DNA of 64,000 nucleotides from Epiperipatus broadwayi (lineage: Eukaryota > Onychophora > Udeonychophora > Euonychophora > Peripatidae), in the NCBI GenBank assembly GCA_028023455.1, contig JAQFVV010000022.1, positions 5,175,998 to 5,239,997 of the forward strand. Reading direction: 5' to 3'. Below are positions 1 to 11,489 of this stretch, in pieces. Below the pieces are notes generated by a model. That model was not told the origin of the DNA. It did not search any database and saw nothing but the letters and a program-made list of their open reading frames with translations. The position numbers were made by a program, and so were the translations under genes. The first letter of the stretch is position 1. The number at the start of each line of letters is the position of its first letter.

Positions 1-1020
1 TAAATTTATAATGGAGACAGAGTCTGATGGAAAACTCTCTTTTTTTGATGTTCTAGTCACCAGAACATCAAATAATTTATCTTTTTCAATTTACGAAAGA
101 ATACACACATGGACAGATATTTACATTTTCATTCTCATCATCACCCAACTCAGATAGTTTCTATAGCCAAAACTCTTTTAAATAGAGCAATTAACCTCTC
201 AGATAAGTCACATCTGAAAGAAGAAATAAATCATATTAGTAGTGTTTTATTAGTAAATAGTTATAATTATAAATTTATTAAAAAAGCCTTATTTCAAGCC
301 CAAAATGGACAAAATAGGAAACTGAAAGATGATAAATCAGCTATTAGGATTTGTGTTTCATATGTAAAAGGAACTACAGACAGTATTGGACATATATTAA
401 AATGCTATAATATAAATACAGCATTTTCTACTTATCAAAAGATCAGCAATATAATAACCAAGCCTAAGGATTCAATCCCTCTTGAATCTCATGGTGTTTA
501 GCAAATATCATGTGAAAATTGTAAAGCTTCTTACATAGGTATGAGTAATCATCGCATCAGTGTTAGGAGAGATGAGCATGCTAATGCAGTTAAACAACAC
601 TCATCATCATCAGCACTCTCACTCCATACTATGGATTCAGGTCATAAATTGATTTTTCTAGTACCAGGATCATATCCAGATGTGATAATTTATACCAGTG
701 CAAAATTAGAGAAGCCATTTCGATTCTTAAAAGGCCAGATTGTATCAATAAGTGAGATGATACATGCAAACTTCCTCCTATTTGGAAAGATTTTTTAAAA
801 AAACAATCTTAATTTAACATTTTTGCTATTGGTGGAACTTTAATGTTTTTTTCAAATCAGTGATTGTCACCCCTTTATAACTAACTGTCTTTCTATCTTT
901 TATCACCCAGTGGATGACTTGTGTGACTAAGTTGAAATGTCAGTATATCAATATTTAAAATATTTTAACAAGGATGAACTTGCAAATATGTCTTTTATAT
1001 ATGCAACCCATGAAAGTCTT
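1..1020 (+). pseudogene. Penelope-like element 3' part: RT C-terminus plus GIY-YIG endonuclease, broken
   Basis: This is the 3' end of a Penelope-like retroelement, cut by the window edge. An open frame from base 11 reads the end of the reverse transcriptase (KLSFFDVLV, then SFSIYERIHT). It shifts frame near base 108 and continues as DRYLHFHSHHHPTQ to a stop at 499-501. The same frame resumes at 502 with QISCENCKASYIG and SVRRDEH, the pattern of a GIY-YIG nuclease, and ends at 798. Penelope elements join an RT to this nuclease, which nicks the target for reverse transcription. The non-coding 3' tail to about 1020 also occurs at 57.6-58.3 kb in both orientations. One frameshift and one in-frame stop make this copy non-functional. 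The clade within Penelope-like elements is not resolved. Confidence 0.85.
860..960 (+). other. Hammerhead-like stem in the Penelope 3' tail
   Basis: Near 911-945 the tail has GATGACTTG, a short loop and a complementary CAAGT-type strand followed by GAAATGTC. The copy at 57.7 kb (reverse strand) keeps the perfect pairing GACTTG/CAAGTC followed by GAAATGTCGG. Penelope-like terminal repeats are known to carry hammerhead motifs of this shape (stem II, GAAA, very short stem III, UC). The expected CUGANGA core is not intact here (GTGGATGA), so this is a decayed or variant motif. Confidence 0.35.
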
Positions 1021-1313
1021 TGTATCAACATATATATACATAAATGTGTGGAAATACAATACTATAAACAATAAATATAAATTAAGAAACTATAAGAAAG
1101 CAAATTTGCATCTAAAAACAACCAGCAAATTATTTTTTTACAAAATAAAATGTTGCAAAATAATAAATAATATATTGTACAGGCTTAAACCTGCATTTAT
1201 ATATGTAATATGTGCAGGGTTCTAACTCAGACTTTCACATGACCCACCACTCTTAGTGCCATCTCATATTGCTGACCCACCTGATCACACACATGTTGAA
1301 AAGATAAATAATC

Positions 1314-1357
1314 ACCAATATGCGTATTTCATGCTAAACCAGCAATCATCAATTGGT
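1314..1357 (-). ncRNA. Hammerhead ribozyme fold, copy 1 of the 1.2-kb family
   Basis: On the reverse strand: stem I 5' ACCAA, core UUGAUGA (C3 changed to U), stem II UGCU/AGCA with loop GGUUU, then GAAA, a short stem III region, and stem I 3' UUGGU. It differs from the copy at 1797-1840 by the C3 change and by UACGCAUA in place of UACAUAUA in the stem III region. The core change predicts weak or no cleavage. Confidence 0.5.
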
Positions 1358-1796
1358 CTAGATTACTATCCTCACACATCTATATAATCAGTACTCAGCT
1401 TTATATTAAGATAGCCAATATTTATACTTTAATGGACAGGCTTCAAACTATTTCATCTCACAACTCTTTAGCCTTCCATTTCATTGAAAATCTGATGATG
1501 TAATGTTCAAAGCCCTTTATAGTGTCAAGGTTGTCATCCTACCCATGTTGACATATTAGTCATTCTGACCCCTCATGTACAGGAGAATAATCCATTTATA
1601 TATACATATGTGAGGGATGGGCAGACCTTTTACATACTATTTATCTAAATTAATATATTGTATAGGCTTAAACCTGCATTTATATATGTAATATGTGCAG
1701 GGTTCGAACTTAGACTTTCACATGACCCACCCCTCTCAGTGCCATCTCATATTGCCGACCCACCTGATCACACACATGTTGAAAAGATAAATAATC

Positions 1797-1840
1797 ACCA
1801 ATATATGTATTTCATGCTAAACCAGCAATCATCAGTTGGT
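1797..1840 (-). ncRNA. Hammerhead ribozyme fold with intact core
   Basis: On the reverse strand the order is ACCAA (stem I), CUGAUGA (all invariant core bases), UGCU-loop-AGCA (stem II), GAAA, UACAUAUA, and UUGGU closing a 5-bp stem I. Within the stem III region the A of GAAA pairs through AUA/UAU around CA. This leaves U16.1 and A17, so cleavage would fall just before UUGGU. This is a minimal type I hammerhead with a very short stem III, as in other retroelement-borne hammerheads, which may act as dimers. Activity has not been tested. Confidence 0.6.
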
Positions 1841-1985
1841 CTAGATTACTATCCTCACACATATATATAATCAGTACTCAGCTTTATATTAAGATAGCCA
1901 ATATTTATACTTTAATGGACAGGCTTCAAACTATTCCAACTCACAAATCTTTAGCCTTCCATTTCATTGAAAATAATAAATAATA

Positions 1986-2230
1986 CATATGTAAAATAAA
2001 TATAAAATATGGAATATTACTAATATATATGTGTGGGAGATGATCCAGACTAAACGATAAATGCTGTTTCAGCACAAAATACATATATTGGAAGTCATTT
2101 ATCTTTTTCACATTATGTGGGCATGTATGTCAGTATTATAAGATGAAGTGGATGATTGAAGGGAGCTTGAAAGTCTGTGATCAAATCCCCTCTAATTACA
2201 TCAAGCTTAAGTATATACATTATATTTGTA
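1986..2230. repeat. Diverged inverted piece of the 1.2-kb family
   Basis: Bases 2028-2100 match, on the opposite strand and with many changes, the hammerhead region of the adjoining tandem repeat. The shared features are GTGGGAGATGATCCAGACT, a UGCUG/CAGCA stem, and the conserved string AAAATACATATATTGG. The core here is degenerate (ACGATAA). It also resembles 37,720-37,860. It is probably a relic of the same repeat in inverted orientation. Confidence 0.4.
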
Positions 2231-2578
2231 TTTAAATAGTATATATTTACATATATGCAAAATAGAATATTTATTTGGAGTTAGTTATTTTATATTTGTT
2301 CATTTCAACAAAATTTTTTTATTAACAATAAATAGTGATTACATACTAATAAAGGATAGATAAATGAATAAATTGTACAATAATATGATTGTATAATGTT
2401 CTATTTGTCATCTGGCTAGATTTTGTTATGAGAGTACAATTGTTATACTCTTATGTGGTTAGGTATAGTGATGAGATTCTAAGAACTTGTTTAATGGAAT
2501 AAGCATTTTTAATATAAACATGCATATTTTCTTTTAGAATTTCCTATTATATAATGCTGGGTAGGTGGGAGTTGATAA

Positions 2579-5385
2579 TCAGGAAAATGAAAGAGCAGTT
2601 AAAGACCAGGTGTCATCAAAGACTTTACTGGAGGCCAGGAGCTGGTCACGTTTCTTGATTTTTTTGAGCATTTGATAAAACAATGGTATGATTTGTGGCG
2701 GGGGTAATTCCATGAGAGTTTTGCATCTCACTATCCATATGAAATAAAGGACAAAGGTAGAAAGCCTTATTATTGAAAAAAAACCATTATGAATGGCATT
2801 TTCAAGTGAGAAAATCATATCAGGTCTTATGTTGGAATTAATTATAATTATCTCTTTCAGTGTTTTAAGTCTTGGGCACCGGTGTATAATATGGTCTATG
2901 GTTTCATCTTCACAAGCACACAGACCACATATAGGATCAATGCTGTTAAAACCTCTTTGGTGATAAAGGAACCAATTCGTGGGAAGCGCATTAAGATTTA
3001 TTTTAATGATGAAGTCAAGAAATTTGGGTTCCAGACTCCATCTTTTGAAGTGTGAAATGAGTCTTTGGTTGGTTATTTTTAGGCTGGTTTTAATGGGTTG
3101 TTGATTATAGTTGATTATATTGTATGCTTCCCATAAGGTGATTTTTTTGTTAAGGTTAGAGGGGATTATTGGGTTATAAAGTTGTAAGTGGTCTATTAGG
3201 GAGGCTATCCATGAACTGGCAGAGGGCGGAGGACGATCTGTCGGTGTAATTTTTTTAATAATGTTGGAGTATCCACATGAGATGATCAGATTATGTAGAG
3301 TGTTGTGGGTTTTCTGTAAAATGATTGCTTGTATTGAGTGGAATGACAGTCCATTGAACCTGCATGGTCGTTGGATGCCTCGCAAGCTAATAGCAACTGT
3401 CCTTCCTCTCCAGAGAAGTTTGGTACATAATTGGTTGATTTTATTTTGAAACTGTTTAGACATCTTTACGAATGGAAGATAATATGAGATTTTTGGCATT
3501 ATGATCATGTTGAGGAGGCCAACCTTTCCATATAATGAAAGGTATACTCTAGAGAGTGACGTGGTGATGGCTTCAGTTGAATGGAGGATTGCATCTTGAA
3601 TCTCTCTTGCCATTGCAGTTGGTGTTTTGAAGATTGGGAAACCTAGGTATCTTTGGGGTTTTGCAGAAAAGGGAGAGTTAATTTGTTTACCAGACATGAT
3701 CTTCCAGATGGAAGATTTGTTAAAGTTTATTTGTAGGCCAAGTTTCGCTGTATTTCTGTTTAAGATGTTCATGAGATGGGGAAGGTATTTAATGGTGGGA
3801 AGAACAACCATGATGTCATCTATATATGCAAATAATTGAAGTTTTGATTGAGAGAGGGAAGGAAAATTCCTGGGAGGTTTTTTTCTATATCCATCAGAAG
3901 AGGGTTGATGTATGCTGTGAAGAAAAGGGCACTGAGTGGAGATTCTTGAGGGATCGACTTGTATGGCTTGAAGCCTGGTGTAATCTTGCCATCAAGAGAG
4001 AGAAAAATCTCTCTGTTGTTGAGCAGATTGCTGATCATCTGAACAATCCTGGCTGGAATGTCACATTCCAACAGAATATCCAGGAGGATATTTATCTGGA
4101 CTGAATCAAATGCTGCCGCAACATCCAGCTGGACAGCAATAGGTTTTGATTTACGATGTCCTCTGATGTAATTGAATAGTGCAGTTACATTGGACATAGC
4201 ATGCGAGGTTGATGATCCCTTTTTCCCGTATTGGTTTGACGAGATATGGCTAAGGATTTGAGTTTGGATTTGATCTTTAATGACTGACTCAATTATCTTG
4301 ATAAGCAATGGGGTCATGGAAATTGGCGGATATTGTTAATGTCGTTTAGTGGTTTTGCTTTTTTAATAAAAGGCACGAGTGCCACTGGGTAAAGATCTGT
4401 TATGTTTCTGTTGCCGGAGGCTAGGTGATCAATCATTTTTTAATAATTGGCACAGTGAATTGACTGAGGTGTTTGAGAAGGAAATTTGGGATGCCATGAA
4501 GGCCAGGATGAACGCCGTCCGGGAGAGATGTTATCTTCTTTTTGATTTGGATTTCTGTGATGCCATGTTCGCCGGGGTCACCAGCATCCAACCAGCTGTT
4601 TATAGGAGGAGCACCATCTTTTTGCATTAATTGGCAGAATTGTTTGCTGATGTGCTGCATCATTGGAAAGCCAACGAGATTGGTTCCATTAGAATTAATG
4701 GATAAGGGAGTGATTTGTTTTCTATTGTACCCCAGTGCCCATCTAAGGTAGTCTCTCGTCCAGCAGTGTGGTTGTGCTAAGAAACATTTGGCTCTTCTGA
4801 TGGATATATATTCTGCAAGGGACTTTTGCTTAATTTTGTACAGATTTTTAAGGAAGATAATTTTTTCTGTATTTGTGAAATTTTGCTGTAAAGCTTGAAG
4901 TTGTATATTAATGTCTGTTAGATCATTTAGAAGGCCATTAGGTCCTTTGATTTTCCTGACGTGGTGATTTAATATGGATTGTAGTATTCCAATGAAGGAA
5001 AACCAGCCCTCCTCAGCAGGAAGGGAAAGGATGTTTATTTTCTGGAAAAGGATGTATGCCTCAGATACTATCGCTTTGGTCATATTTGATTGGGTGATCA
5101 TGCGCATGGTTTTACCAGGTCCATCAATAGGTGCAGGGATTGAAATAGGTGTAAGTTGTAAGATTAGAGCCATATGATCAGAGAAAGCAACAGGAGCCAA
5201 GGCTGCATCAAGGTTGAAATGGAGGTCTGGGGTGTAGTAAACCAAATCAATCAGGGACTTTTTAGTTTTAGTATAGAAAGAGTAGGCTTCAGGAGGGAAG
5301 AAGCCCTCTCCACACATTAATCTGCGATTATATTTGTTGATTATCAAATTATGATACACTTACATGTATAAATTTATATATAAAT
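2579..5385 (-). pseudogene. LINE (non-LTR retrotransposon) ORF2: APE C-terminus, RT, CCHC; frameshifted
   Basis: Read on the reverse strand from 5359 to 2579 in three open blocks. 5359-4433 (308 aa) begins inside an apurinic-type endonuclease: KSLIDLVYYTPDL and SDHMALILQ match its last two motifs. RT follows: VALVPFIKKAKPLNDI after 4433, QLDVAAAFDSV and SIPQESPLSALFF in 4317-3820, then FAYIDDIMVVLP across a frameshift near 3845, where YIDD is the catalytic motif. Block 3811-2579 (410 aa) holds the thumb and a C-terminal C-x2-C-x8-H-x4-C finger (CGLCACEDETIDHIIHRC). The order fits the R1/Jockey/I group; the clade is not settled. It is 5' truncated with at least two or three frameshifts. Related pieces lie at 27.7-28.5 and 59.85-60.33 kb, also on the reverse strand. 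Confidence 0.88.
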
Positions 5386-6770
5386 AAACAATATATATGT
5401 AATAAGTAAAATAATTGAACAGTTTGTTGTTTGTGAATTACTAGAAGTGACAGAGTCCAGCCACAATCCATGATCCATTCATTGCACTAAACCATATAGG
5501 GTTGTCATAAGCGCTTGAGAAATTTACACTCTCTCAATTTAATTTCAATATCGACTGCCCTTTATAAAATAATATTATTTACATACCCAATATGGCTCAA
5601 ATCTATTTCTATTATTTTTATTTTTTATTATTTTATATTTAATAAAAAAATTATAATGATAATAATATTGATAAAACTTCATACTTTTTCGTTTAACTTT
5701 TTTTCTTGGCTTCATATTTTACATTTAGTAAACTCAAGTTTATCCAATCATATTTTATGAAATATAATAGAAGAAAGACATAAAATAAAACACGATCTTT
5801 CTGATAATTATTTTTCACTTATTATTATTGAAATGTAAATCTACTACTATAATTTTTTGTTATTTTATCTTAGATATTATAAAATATCAAATATTGTTTA
5901 TTAAAATCTAGGATATACTTAAATATTTATTTAACAAGAGTTATCTATCTATAGAAAAGAAAAAATAAAGTAAAAGTAGTTTTACCACGTTATTGTTTCA
6001 ACATTTTAAATAAATTTATAAAAAAAAAATGTAATTTCATTAATAGTATGTCCAGTCCAAATTACACTTTTTATTATTTCAAAGAATTCATATGGGAATT
6101 ATGCAAATAAAAATAAGAAATTAATTATAAAAATAATGATAAAGAATCTAGGAAAGAGTTTCAAGTTACAATTAGTCAATATAACAAAATTTGTTTTAAG
6201 GGGTATTATTTCATATAGATAAATATAAAGTAGATACACCTGTTGTATTTGCAACAAACAAATACATTGAAGGTGAAGAACAACTTTATATAACAATACA
6301 TATATGCAGAAAAAGGGGTTACTGATGGAAGAAGCATTGTGTAGATGTTAAGTTGTAATTGCATGAGCAATTTGGAAAGAATGTTAAAATCACAAAAACA
6401 AATTCATATTTAAAAGCGATATATTTTGTTTTTGTATCTTGGGATTGGGGGGGTGACAAAAATATATAGAAGTAATAAACAAGACATTTATTTTATATAG
6501 TGCTATATTTTATAAAATGTAATATTAATAAGCCAAGAAGCTAATGCACATGTGCTTTGTAGATGTAACTATATAAATGAATACTTCCATTTTCCAAACA
6601 CAAGATAAAGTCTTTGGGAAAAGATGAATTCATTCTTTATAGAAAATATATACTTAACTGATTAAGTAAAAAAATATGTCAAACTAAAAATCATTGTTCA
6701 AATAAAAACTATATGAAAAAAAATAAAAAATTATCTAATTAAAATAATTTGTAGAAGAAAATTATTTTCC
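5386..6770. other. AT-rich spacer, nothing recognised
   Basis: Only low-complexity A/T-rich sequence with short chance frames was seen. Around 5450-5515 a more complex stretch (CCATGATCCATTC, then AACCATATAGGG) loosely resembles 25,175-25,240, which suggests a short dispersed repeat. Confidence 0.5.
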
Positions 6771-6774
6771 ATAC

Positions 6775-7470
6775 ATGTGCTATTAAATTAATATTAAATT
6801 GACATGTTCTCCCTCAATCAATAAGTGTTTTTAAAGCATAAGTGGACTTAGAGCTTATTCTTTAAATAAATCAACCCTTATTAACAGTGCTTAAATGAGA
6901 TCCTGATCTTATTATGAGCCTGATTTTTTAAATGACAGATTGTTTGTACCAGTTTAGTTTATATCAAATTAATACTGCATGTGTGAAGAATAATTTTCTT
7001 CCACAAAAATCTATATTATTATTTATTACATATATTCAAACTAATATGATTCAATGTCACAGATAATTAAAAATGAGAAATTTTCGTCAAGCATTGGTGG
7101 TCGAGAGGTCAATGACAGCTGCTTTACAAGCAGTTGTCCCAGGTTAGCAGGTTTGCTTCCCAACTAATGCTATGACACATGATGAAAAAATGAGAAATTT
7201 TCTCTTCTCTGTGATGTATAAATTAAACTGGTGCAAATAATTTGTCAATTAAAAAATCAGACTCATAATAAGATCAAGCCCTGATTTAAACATAATCAAT
7301 AAAGGTTAGTTTATTTAAAGAAGAGCTTCAAAGCTTAAGAGAACCACTTATGATTTTAAAACACTTATTAATGGGAGAGTGTAATATCAATTTAATAGTA
7401 TATGTGTGAAGAACAATTTCCTTTCACAAAATTACATATATATAAATCGCAATATTATTATTTATTACTA
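6775..7470. mobile_element. Foldback repeat with tRNA-like centre
   Basis: Bases 6781-6990 pair with the reverse complement of about 7200-7410 (shared blocks include CTGATCTTATTATGA, CTGATTTTTTAA, and ACCAGTTTAATTTATA with small changes). The segment from about 6958 (TATCAAATTAATACT, GTGTGAAGAA, TATTATTATTTATTAC) recurs in direct orientation at 7383-7465, so inverted and direct repeats are combined. The centre is the tRNA-like hairpin at 7091-7170. No protein is encoded. This may be a foldback-type transposon, or a short repeat that acquired a palindromic duplication. Confidence 0.6.
7091..7170 (+). repeat. tRNA-like repeat, anticodon position UAC
   Basis: An 80-nt segment folds as a cloverleaf: acceptor GCATTGG/CTAATGC (7 bp with one G-U), D stem GTC/GAC with box-A-like TGGTCGAGAGG, and anticodon stem GCTGC/GCAGT around TTTACAA (UAC, valine-like). 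A 10-12 base extra arm precedes a weak T arm with loop TTTGCTT. The T stem pairs badly and flanking GTCAAGC / GCTATGAC forms an imperfect terminal inverted repeat. It is therefore more likely a tRNA-derived repeat than a working tRNA gene. Two longer relatives lie at 35.0 and 35.6 kb. Confidence 0.45.
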
Positions 7471-7529
7471 ATTAAAATCAATACTAAAAGAATAGGAAAA
7501 ATAAGAATTCTTTAGAATTATATTAAAAA

Positions 7530-7730
7530 CAGAAAATGAAAATAGAAAAATTGTAGAAATAAAATAAATGATATAAAAATATAAGTTAAATAAATAAGAA
7601 TTTAATAAAACAAATAATAAAATTATAATAAAAATAGAAAATGAAAACATAAAATTTATAGAATAAAATAAATGATATAAAAATACAAATTAAATAAATA
7701 AGATTTTAATAAAACAAATAATAATTTGAA
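7530..7730. repeat. About 107-bp tandem duplication, A-rich
   Basis: Two adjacent copies share AAATAAATGATATAAAAATA and AATTTAATAAAACAAATAAT with few changes. They are purely A/T-rich and non-coding. Confidence 0.6.
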
Positions 7731-7739
7731 GACAATAAA

Positions 7740-9240
7740 CGTTGAAATAGTTTATTTTAAAATATTTATTTTTAATAAAAATAAATATTTAAACAAAAAT
7801 GACAAAATTAATATAAATGGTATTTATGAAATAAAATATAAAAACATAGCAAAAATTAAATGGCTCTTATATAAATGAGCAATAAAGATAAAATTGAAAT
7901 AGCATAATATGATTTTGAAAAATACCTTGTAAGCATATGCACAAAAAAGATAATATATATTTATGCAAAAATTAAAATAAATACTTTTAATTAAAACTGA
8001 AATCAAAACTGACGAATTCCTTGTTTACAAAAATTATTAGTGAATAATTAATAATTATATAATTATGAATTCAATTTTATATTGGCATTTGTTTCAATTT
8101 TTTGATTATTATGAAGTTCATATGTTAGTTTGCCTGGATGTGGAATAATTTTTCAAATTAGTAATCATTGTAGTGGGGAAAATCATTTGAATCATTAAAA
8201 ATTATGTATGTATGTTATCAATTGGATTATTAGGATTTATTGTATACATTTACAGTTGGTATAAATGTTGATAGTGAGATTTATTTTACAGTTGCAATAA
8301 TAATTCTAGCTGTTTCAACAGAAATTAAGGTATTTAGATGACTTTATATTTTTACATTGTGTAAATGTATATGCACTAATAATAACAATATATTAACAAA
8401 GAAAATACTTAATCCTTAAATGTAAGAGTTCATTACATTAGCCCATACAAACTAATATAATGGCATACTCGTGACTTTTAATCATAAATTATATTGCACC
8501 ATGTCACAAATGGATTTGGTCTAGGTATTAATTATATTAGCCCTTTCATTTCATTACAGCTACTATAATTAGACTTTTAATCAAGATTAATCATGCCTTT
8601 TAGTCACAATTATATTTCAGAGCATAAAAAATGTATTTGACTTGAAAAGACTAAAATAATGAACAGCTATATTTTTGGTTTAATTATTTTCTTCATTAAT
8701 ATTTTATTCCTAATTCATTACTTATTGTGTATAAAGATAATTAAGTATCATCGATTATTACATATAAGATTTCATTTATAAATAATGTATTATCATTATT
8801 TTTATCTATTAGCAATCCAATATAGAATGAACATCTGTCCAAAGATTAATCAAATTTTTATGATTCATAACTTCACCACTTAAATTTCCTTATCTTATCT
8901 ATTAATCTTATATGTGGAATTTTTTTGGGTCTTTTACAATTTCTTAACATCTAGTTACAATTTTAGTTGTCCATTACATTTTCATATACCCATACTAGTG
9001 ATATAACATATCAACTGAATGTAACTCTAGATACTTGTTTATTTTCTCATTCACAAAGTTCATTTTTGGTCCCTGCTTGTTAGTTCAAACATACATATTC
9101 CTATATTTTCTGTGTAGTCTGAAATCTCTGTAATACATTTTTTATTAAGTGTCCAAGCATCAGAAATAGAAGTAAGCTTAATAAAACATATTTATTAAAA
9201 TCTTTCTTTTCATGAACAAATCAAAACCACTTTATTTGAC
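7740..9240. other. Spacer, nothing recognised
   Basis: A/T-rich sequence without a recognisable gene, RNA or clear repeat. Only short chance open frames are present. Confidence 0.5.
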
Positions 9241-9244
9241 TTTA

Positions 9245-9520
9245 ATTTTAAACCAATAAACATCACATGATCACCATTTCTTATGCTTGCTCTTAACTGT
9301 TATTAAAACAGGCAAAACTCTCTATATGTATTACCACTCAGTGCAAGCCAGTAATCAATGGATTCCAGAAGGCTTGTGCATAAAATCCCCATCTAGTGCC
9401 TACTCATCCAATATCCCCAGACTAGTTTCTGGATTGTGGCCTTCATCAATGAGGTGCCTTGGATCTGAGAGCATTGCACCTAGATCTTAGGATCTAATGC
9501 AACCTATGGCTTGCATTGAG
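9245..9520 (-). repeat. SINE-like repeat family S1, copy at 9.3 kb
   Basis: On the reverse strand this shares its body with 16,640-16,985 (+) and 22,825-23,060 (-): a hammerhead-like domain, then GTCTGGGGATATTGGATGAG, a conserved TTTTATGCACAA block, CTTGCACTGAGTGGT, and a tail ending near CATGTGATG. It is about 270 bp and non-coding. No poly(A) tail or clear target duplication was seen. I call it SINE-like because it is short, dispersed and not protein-coding. A tRNA-like head was not found for this family. Confidence 0.55.
9415..9454 (-). ncRNA. Hammerhead-like domain in the S1 repeat (9.4 kb)
   Basis: On the reverse strand: CCUCA (stem I), UUGAUGA (C3 to U), a 13-nt weak stem II region, GAAA, then CUAGUC, then UGGGG pairing back to CCUCA. 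The ACUAGU after GAA is self-complementary and is followed by C, giving a GUC cleavage triplet. The palindromic stem III implies a dimeric hammerhead. One core base is altered. Confidence 0.5.
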
Positions 9521-9779
9521 TGGCAATACATATAGTGAGTTTAATTTTATGATTAATTTTATCCATTTTGTTTTTGTTTGTATTAATATTCTGGTCAGGA
9601 GTTTATTTATATTTGTTAACTTCTTGTAATTCATTACTATCAATCATTATTTTCGTCTTTTTTTTTACAAACCAATAAACATTATTCCTTTTTTTGTATT
9701 TAACTTTAGTTTTGACTTTCTTATTTTCACTTAGAGCATTTGTAATATTTTCTGAAGTTATGAATCCTTATTTGACAAC

Positions 9780-10345
9780 AACCCCAACATCTGCTAAATC
9801 TGATGACTTAAGTAACCTCTATTTATTTTCATTATTTTAGCTTTCCATTTTAATCTACAAATTAGTTCCTATGAAATGTCTAGAAGTTTTCATATGTAGT
9901 CTAATCACTGCTATAATATTTTAATAAATAGCCTTTAAAATTGTTCAATATTGAGATTCTATGTCTTCATGTTAAAAAAACCTTAGTCATTGCCAAAATG
10001 TTTACCGAACCAAATGCTTTTTCACATCTACAAATCCGAAACGTGAAATCAGCTCATACTTATTGATCTTTTATATTATTCTTTTTAATACTTATACATG
10101 ATCTGATGTATTATAATCGTTTATATACTCAATTTGTTTAATTTTTTATTGGATTTGATCTAAAATTACCCGTAGATGAGTTGTGATGATCTTAATAAAG
10201 ATTTTATATAGTATAAACAGATGACTAATAGGTCTGTATTTGTCTTTTTTTTCATCTTTCTGAAATATCAATACCACTAATACATTATTCCAATTATCTG
10301 GAACATCTTTATTCTTTAGACAGTTACTATATAGCTTTATAACAA
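9780..10345 (-). pseudogene. RTE-type LINE reverse transcriptase fragment
   Basis: Reverse-strand translation across several frames gives VPDNWNNVLVVLIFQKDEKK, YRPISLLFILYKIF, then DYNTSDHV, FGFVDVKK and VIRLHMKTSRHF. These match, in order, the RT fingers and palm of RTE/BovB-type LINEs: the YRPISLL block, the ST-DHI block, the F-D--KAFD position and the RLH region just before the GVRQGDP block. Many stops and shifts interrupt it. The 5' side abuts the mariner remnant. A second RTE relic, the 3' end, is at 21.85-22.61 kb on the plus strand. Confidence 0.7.
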
Positions 10346-10394
10346 TTTATTTATTTATCTATTTATTTTTTTAAATCTATAATATAAGCAGGTA

Positions 10395-11140
10395 CCCAAA
10401 CACTTCAGAACTTTGTAATAAAAAATTATGTATGTAGTTTTAGGTATTACAAATTGAATGTCCTTCTAAGTGCTGTCCATAAAGCATTGCACTATCTAAA
10501 TATGTTTTCCACTTTGCAAAGCAATCCTGAAGCTCTTGAGAAGTGATGCCTTTTAATGTCTTCATCCTTTCTTTCCATGGAAGTCTGCAAGCCTTTTTTC
10601 TTTTGAGAATTTTTTTCAATCAGTGGAATAAAAAATGTCACATGGAGCAAGATCAGATAAAAATGGTGGGTGAATAATTTGGGCCATGCTATTTTTGGTT
10701 AAAATGGTTTCACATTCAAGGCTTTGTATACTAGTATTTTGTCATGGTGAAGCTTGCATTTCCCACTTTGCCACAAATGTTTTCATTTCATTGCATCATG
10801 CAAATATTTCAAAACTTGTAAATAAAATGCCTGACTATCCCTAATCAATCCTGAGTGAACAATGTTGTTTGCATAAAAAATAGCATTGTTTTGACATTGG
10901 ACTTCACTCACCATACTTATTTGTAATGTGGTGAATTTGAATTCTTTCATTAAACTACTCATAAACTTGCATTTCCCACAGAGAATCTTGTTTATAAACT
11001 GTTTTAAGCATTACAACTGTTTCACTGCTATTTTCCCTACTAGAAAACAGAATTTAACATTGATCAAACTTTTCAGCCACCTCAGAAATTGGCAAACAAG
11101 CAAGATGCACCTAACAAAAAAAATTACAACATGGATTCAT
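10395..11140 (-). pseudogene. mariner transposase remnant, internally deleted
   Basis: The reverse strand reads, with frameshifts, an N-terminal helix-turn-helix region (SSRENSSETVVMLKTVYKQD, 10,980-11,060). It then jumps to IVHSGLIRDSQAFYLQVLKY and GKCKLHHDK, then HPPFLSDLAPCDIFF and FAKWKTYLDSAMLYGQHLEG. These are the mariner landmarks: the IVH region, HHD (a catalytic aspartate), the H-P-PYSPDLAPCD-F block and the C-terminal tail. The middle of the gene between the helix-turn-helix and the first catalytic region is missing and stops abound, so it is inactive. Terminal repeats were not resolved. It lies between the RTE piece and the CR1-like LINE. Confidence 0.82.
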
Positions 11141-11489
11141 GATTGCAATTATCAGATTGATACAGAAGGGTCTCCATGGAGTCCAATTCTGGATTTTGTG
11201 GGATACCCCTCATATTTATTTTAATTCCTGGAGCTTTTTTATTCTTCATAGATATAATGATTTACCTCATCTGTTTCTTTTATTTAACCAACAAAACAAA
11301 AAATATTCTTCTAGGATACTTTATAATGTCATCTATTTTTTCAAAGTAATACCATCTTTTTTTATTGCTGAAACAATTTACTTTTCAATATCAACATATA
11401 CTTTTTAAACAATTTATTTTATAGCTTTTCTTGTTAATTTAAAGTTATATTTTTGTATGTTATCATTTATTTTTTTCCATATCACTTTA

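Larger units (their letters stand above)
1157..1985 (-). mobile_element. Retrozyme-like partial tandem repeat, 483-bp period, 16-bp flanking repeats
   Basis: About 319 bp (1171-1489) is repeated almost unchanged at 1653-1971, a period of about 483 bp, giving 1.66 copies. Each repeat contains a hammerhead-like fold on the reverse strand (1314-1357 and 1797-1840), exactly one period apart. A tRNA B-box-like string GTTCGAACCC lies on the reverse strand near 1698-1707. The outer ends carry the same 16 bases, AAAATAATAAATAATA, at 1157-1172 and 1970-1985, which looks like a target-site duplication, although the sequence is AT-rich. Tandem copies of a few hundred bp with one hammerhead per unit are the known layout of retrozymes. 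No protein is encoded. A simple local duplication is the alternative. Confidence 0.6.

Noticed and set aside
1491-1530. CTGATGATGTAATG between the two 1.2-kb repeats
   Set aside because: It matches the CUGAUGA core by chance: no GAAA and no stems follow.
7091-7170. A functional tRNA-Val gene
   Set aside because: The T stem pairs poorly, the extra arm is unusual for valine, and it lies inside a foldback repeat with relatives elsewhere in the window.
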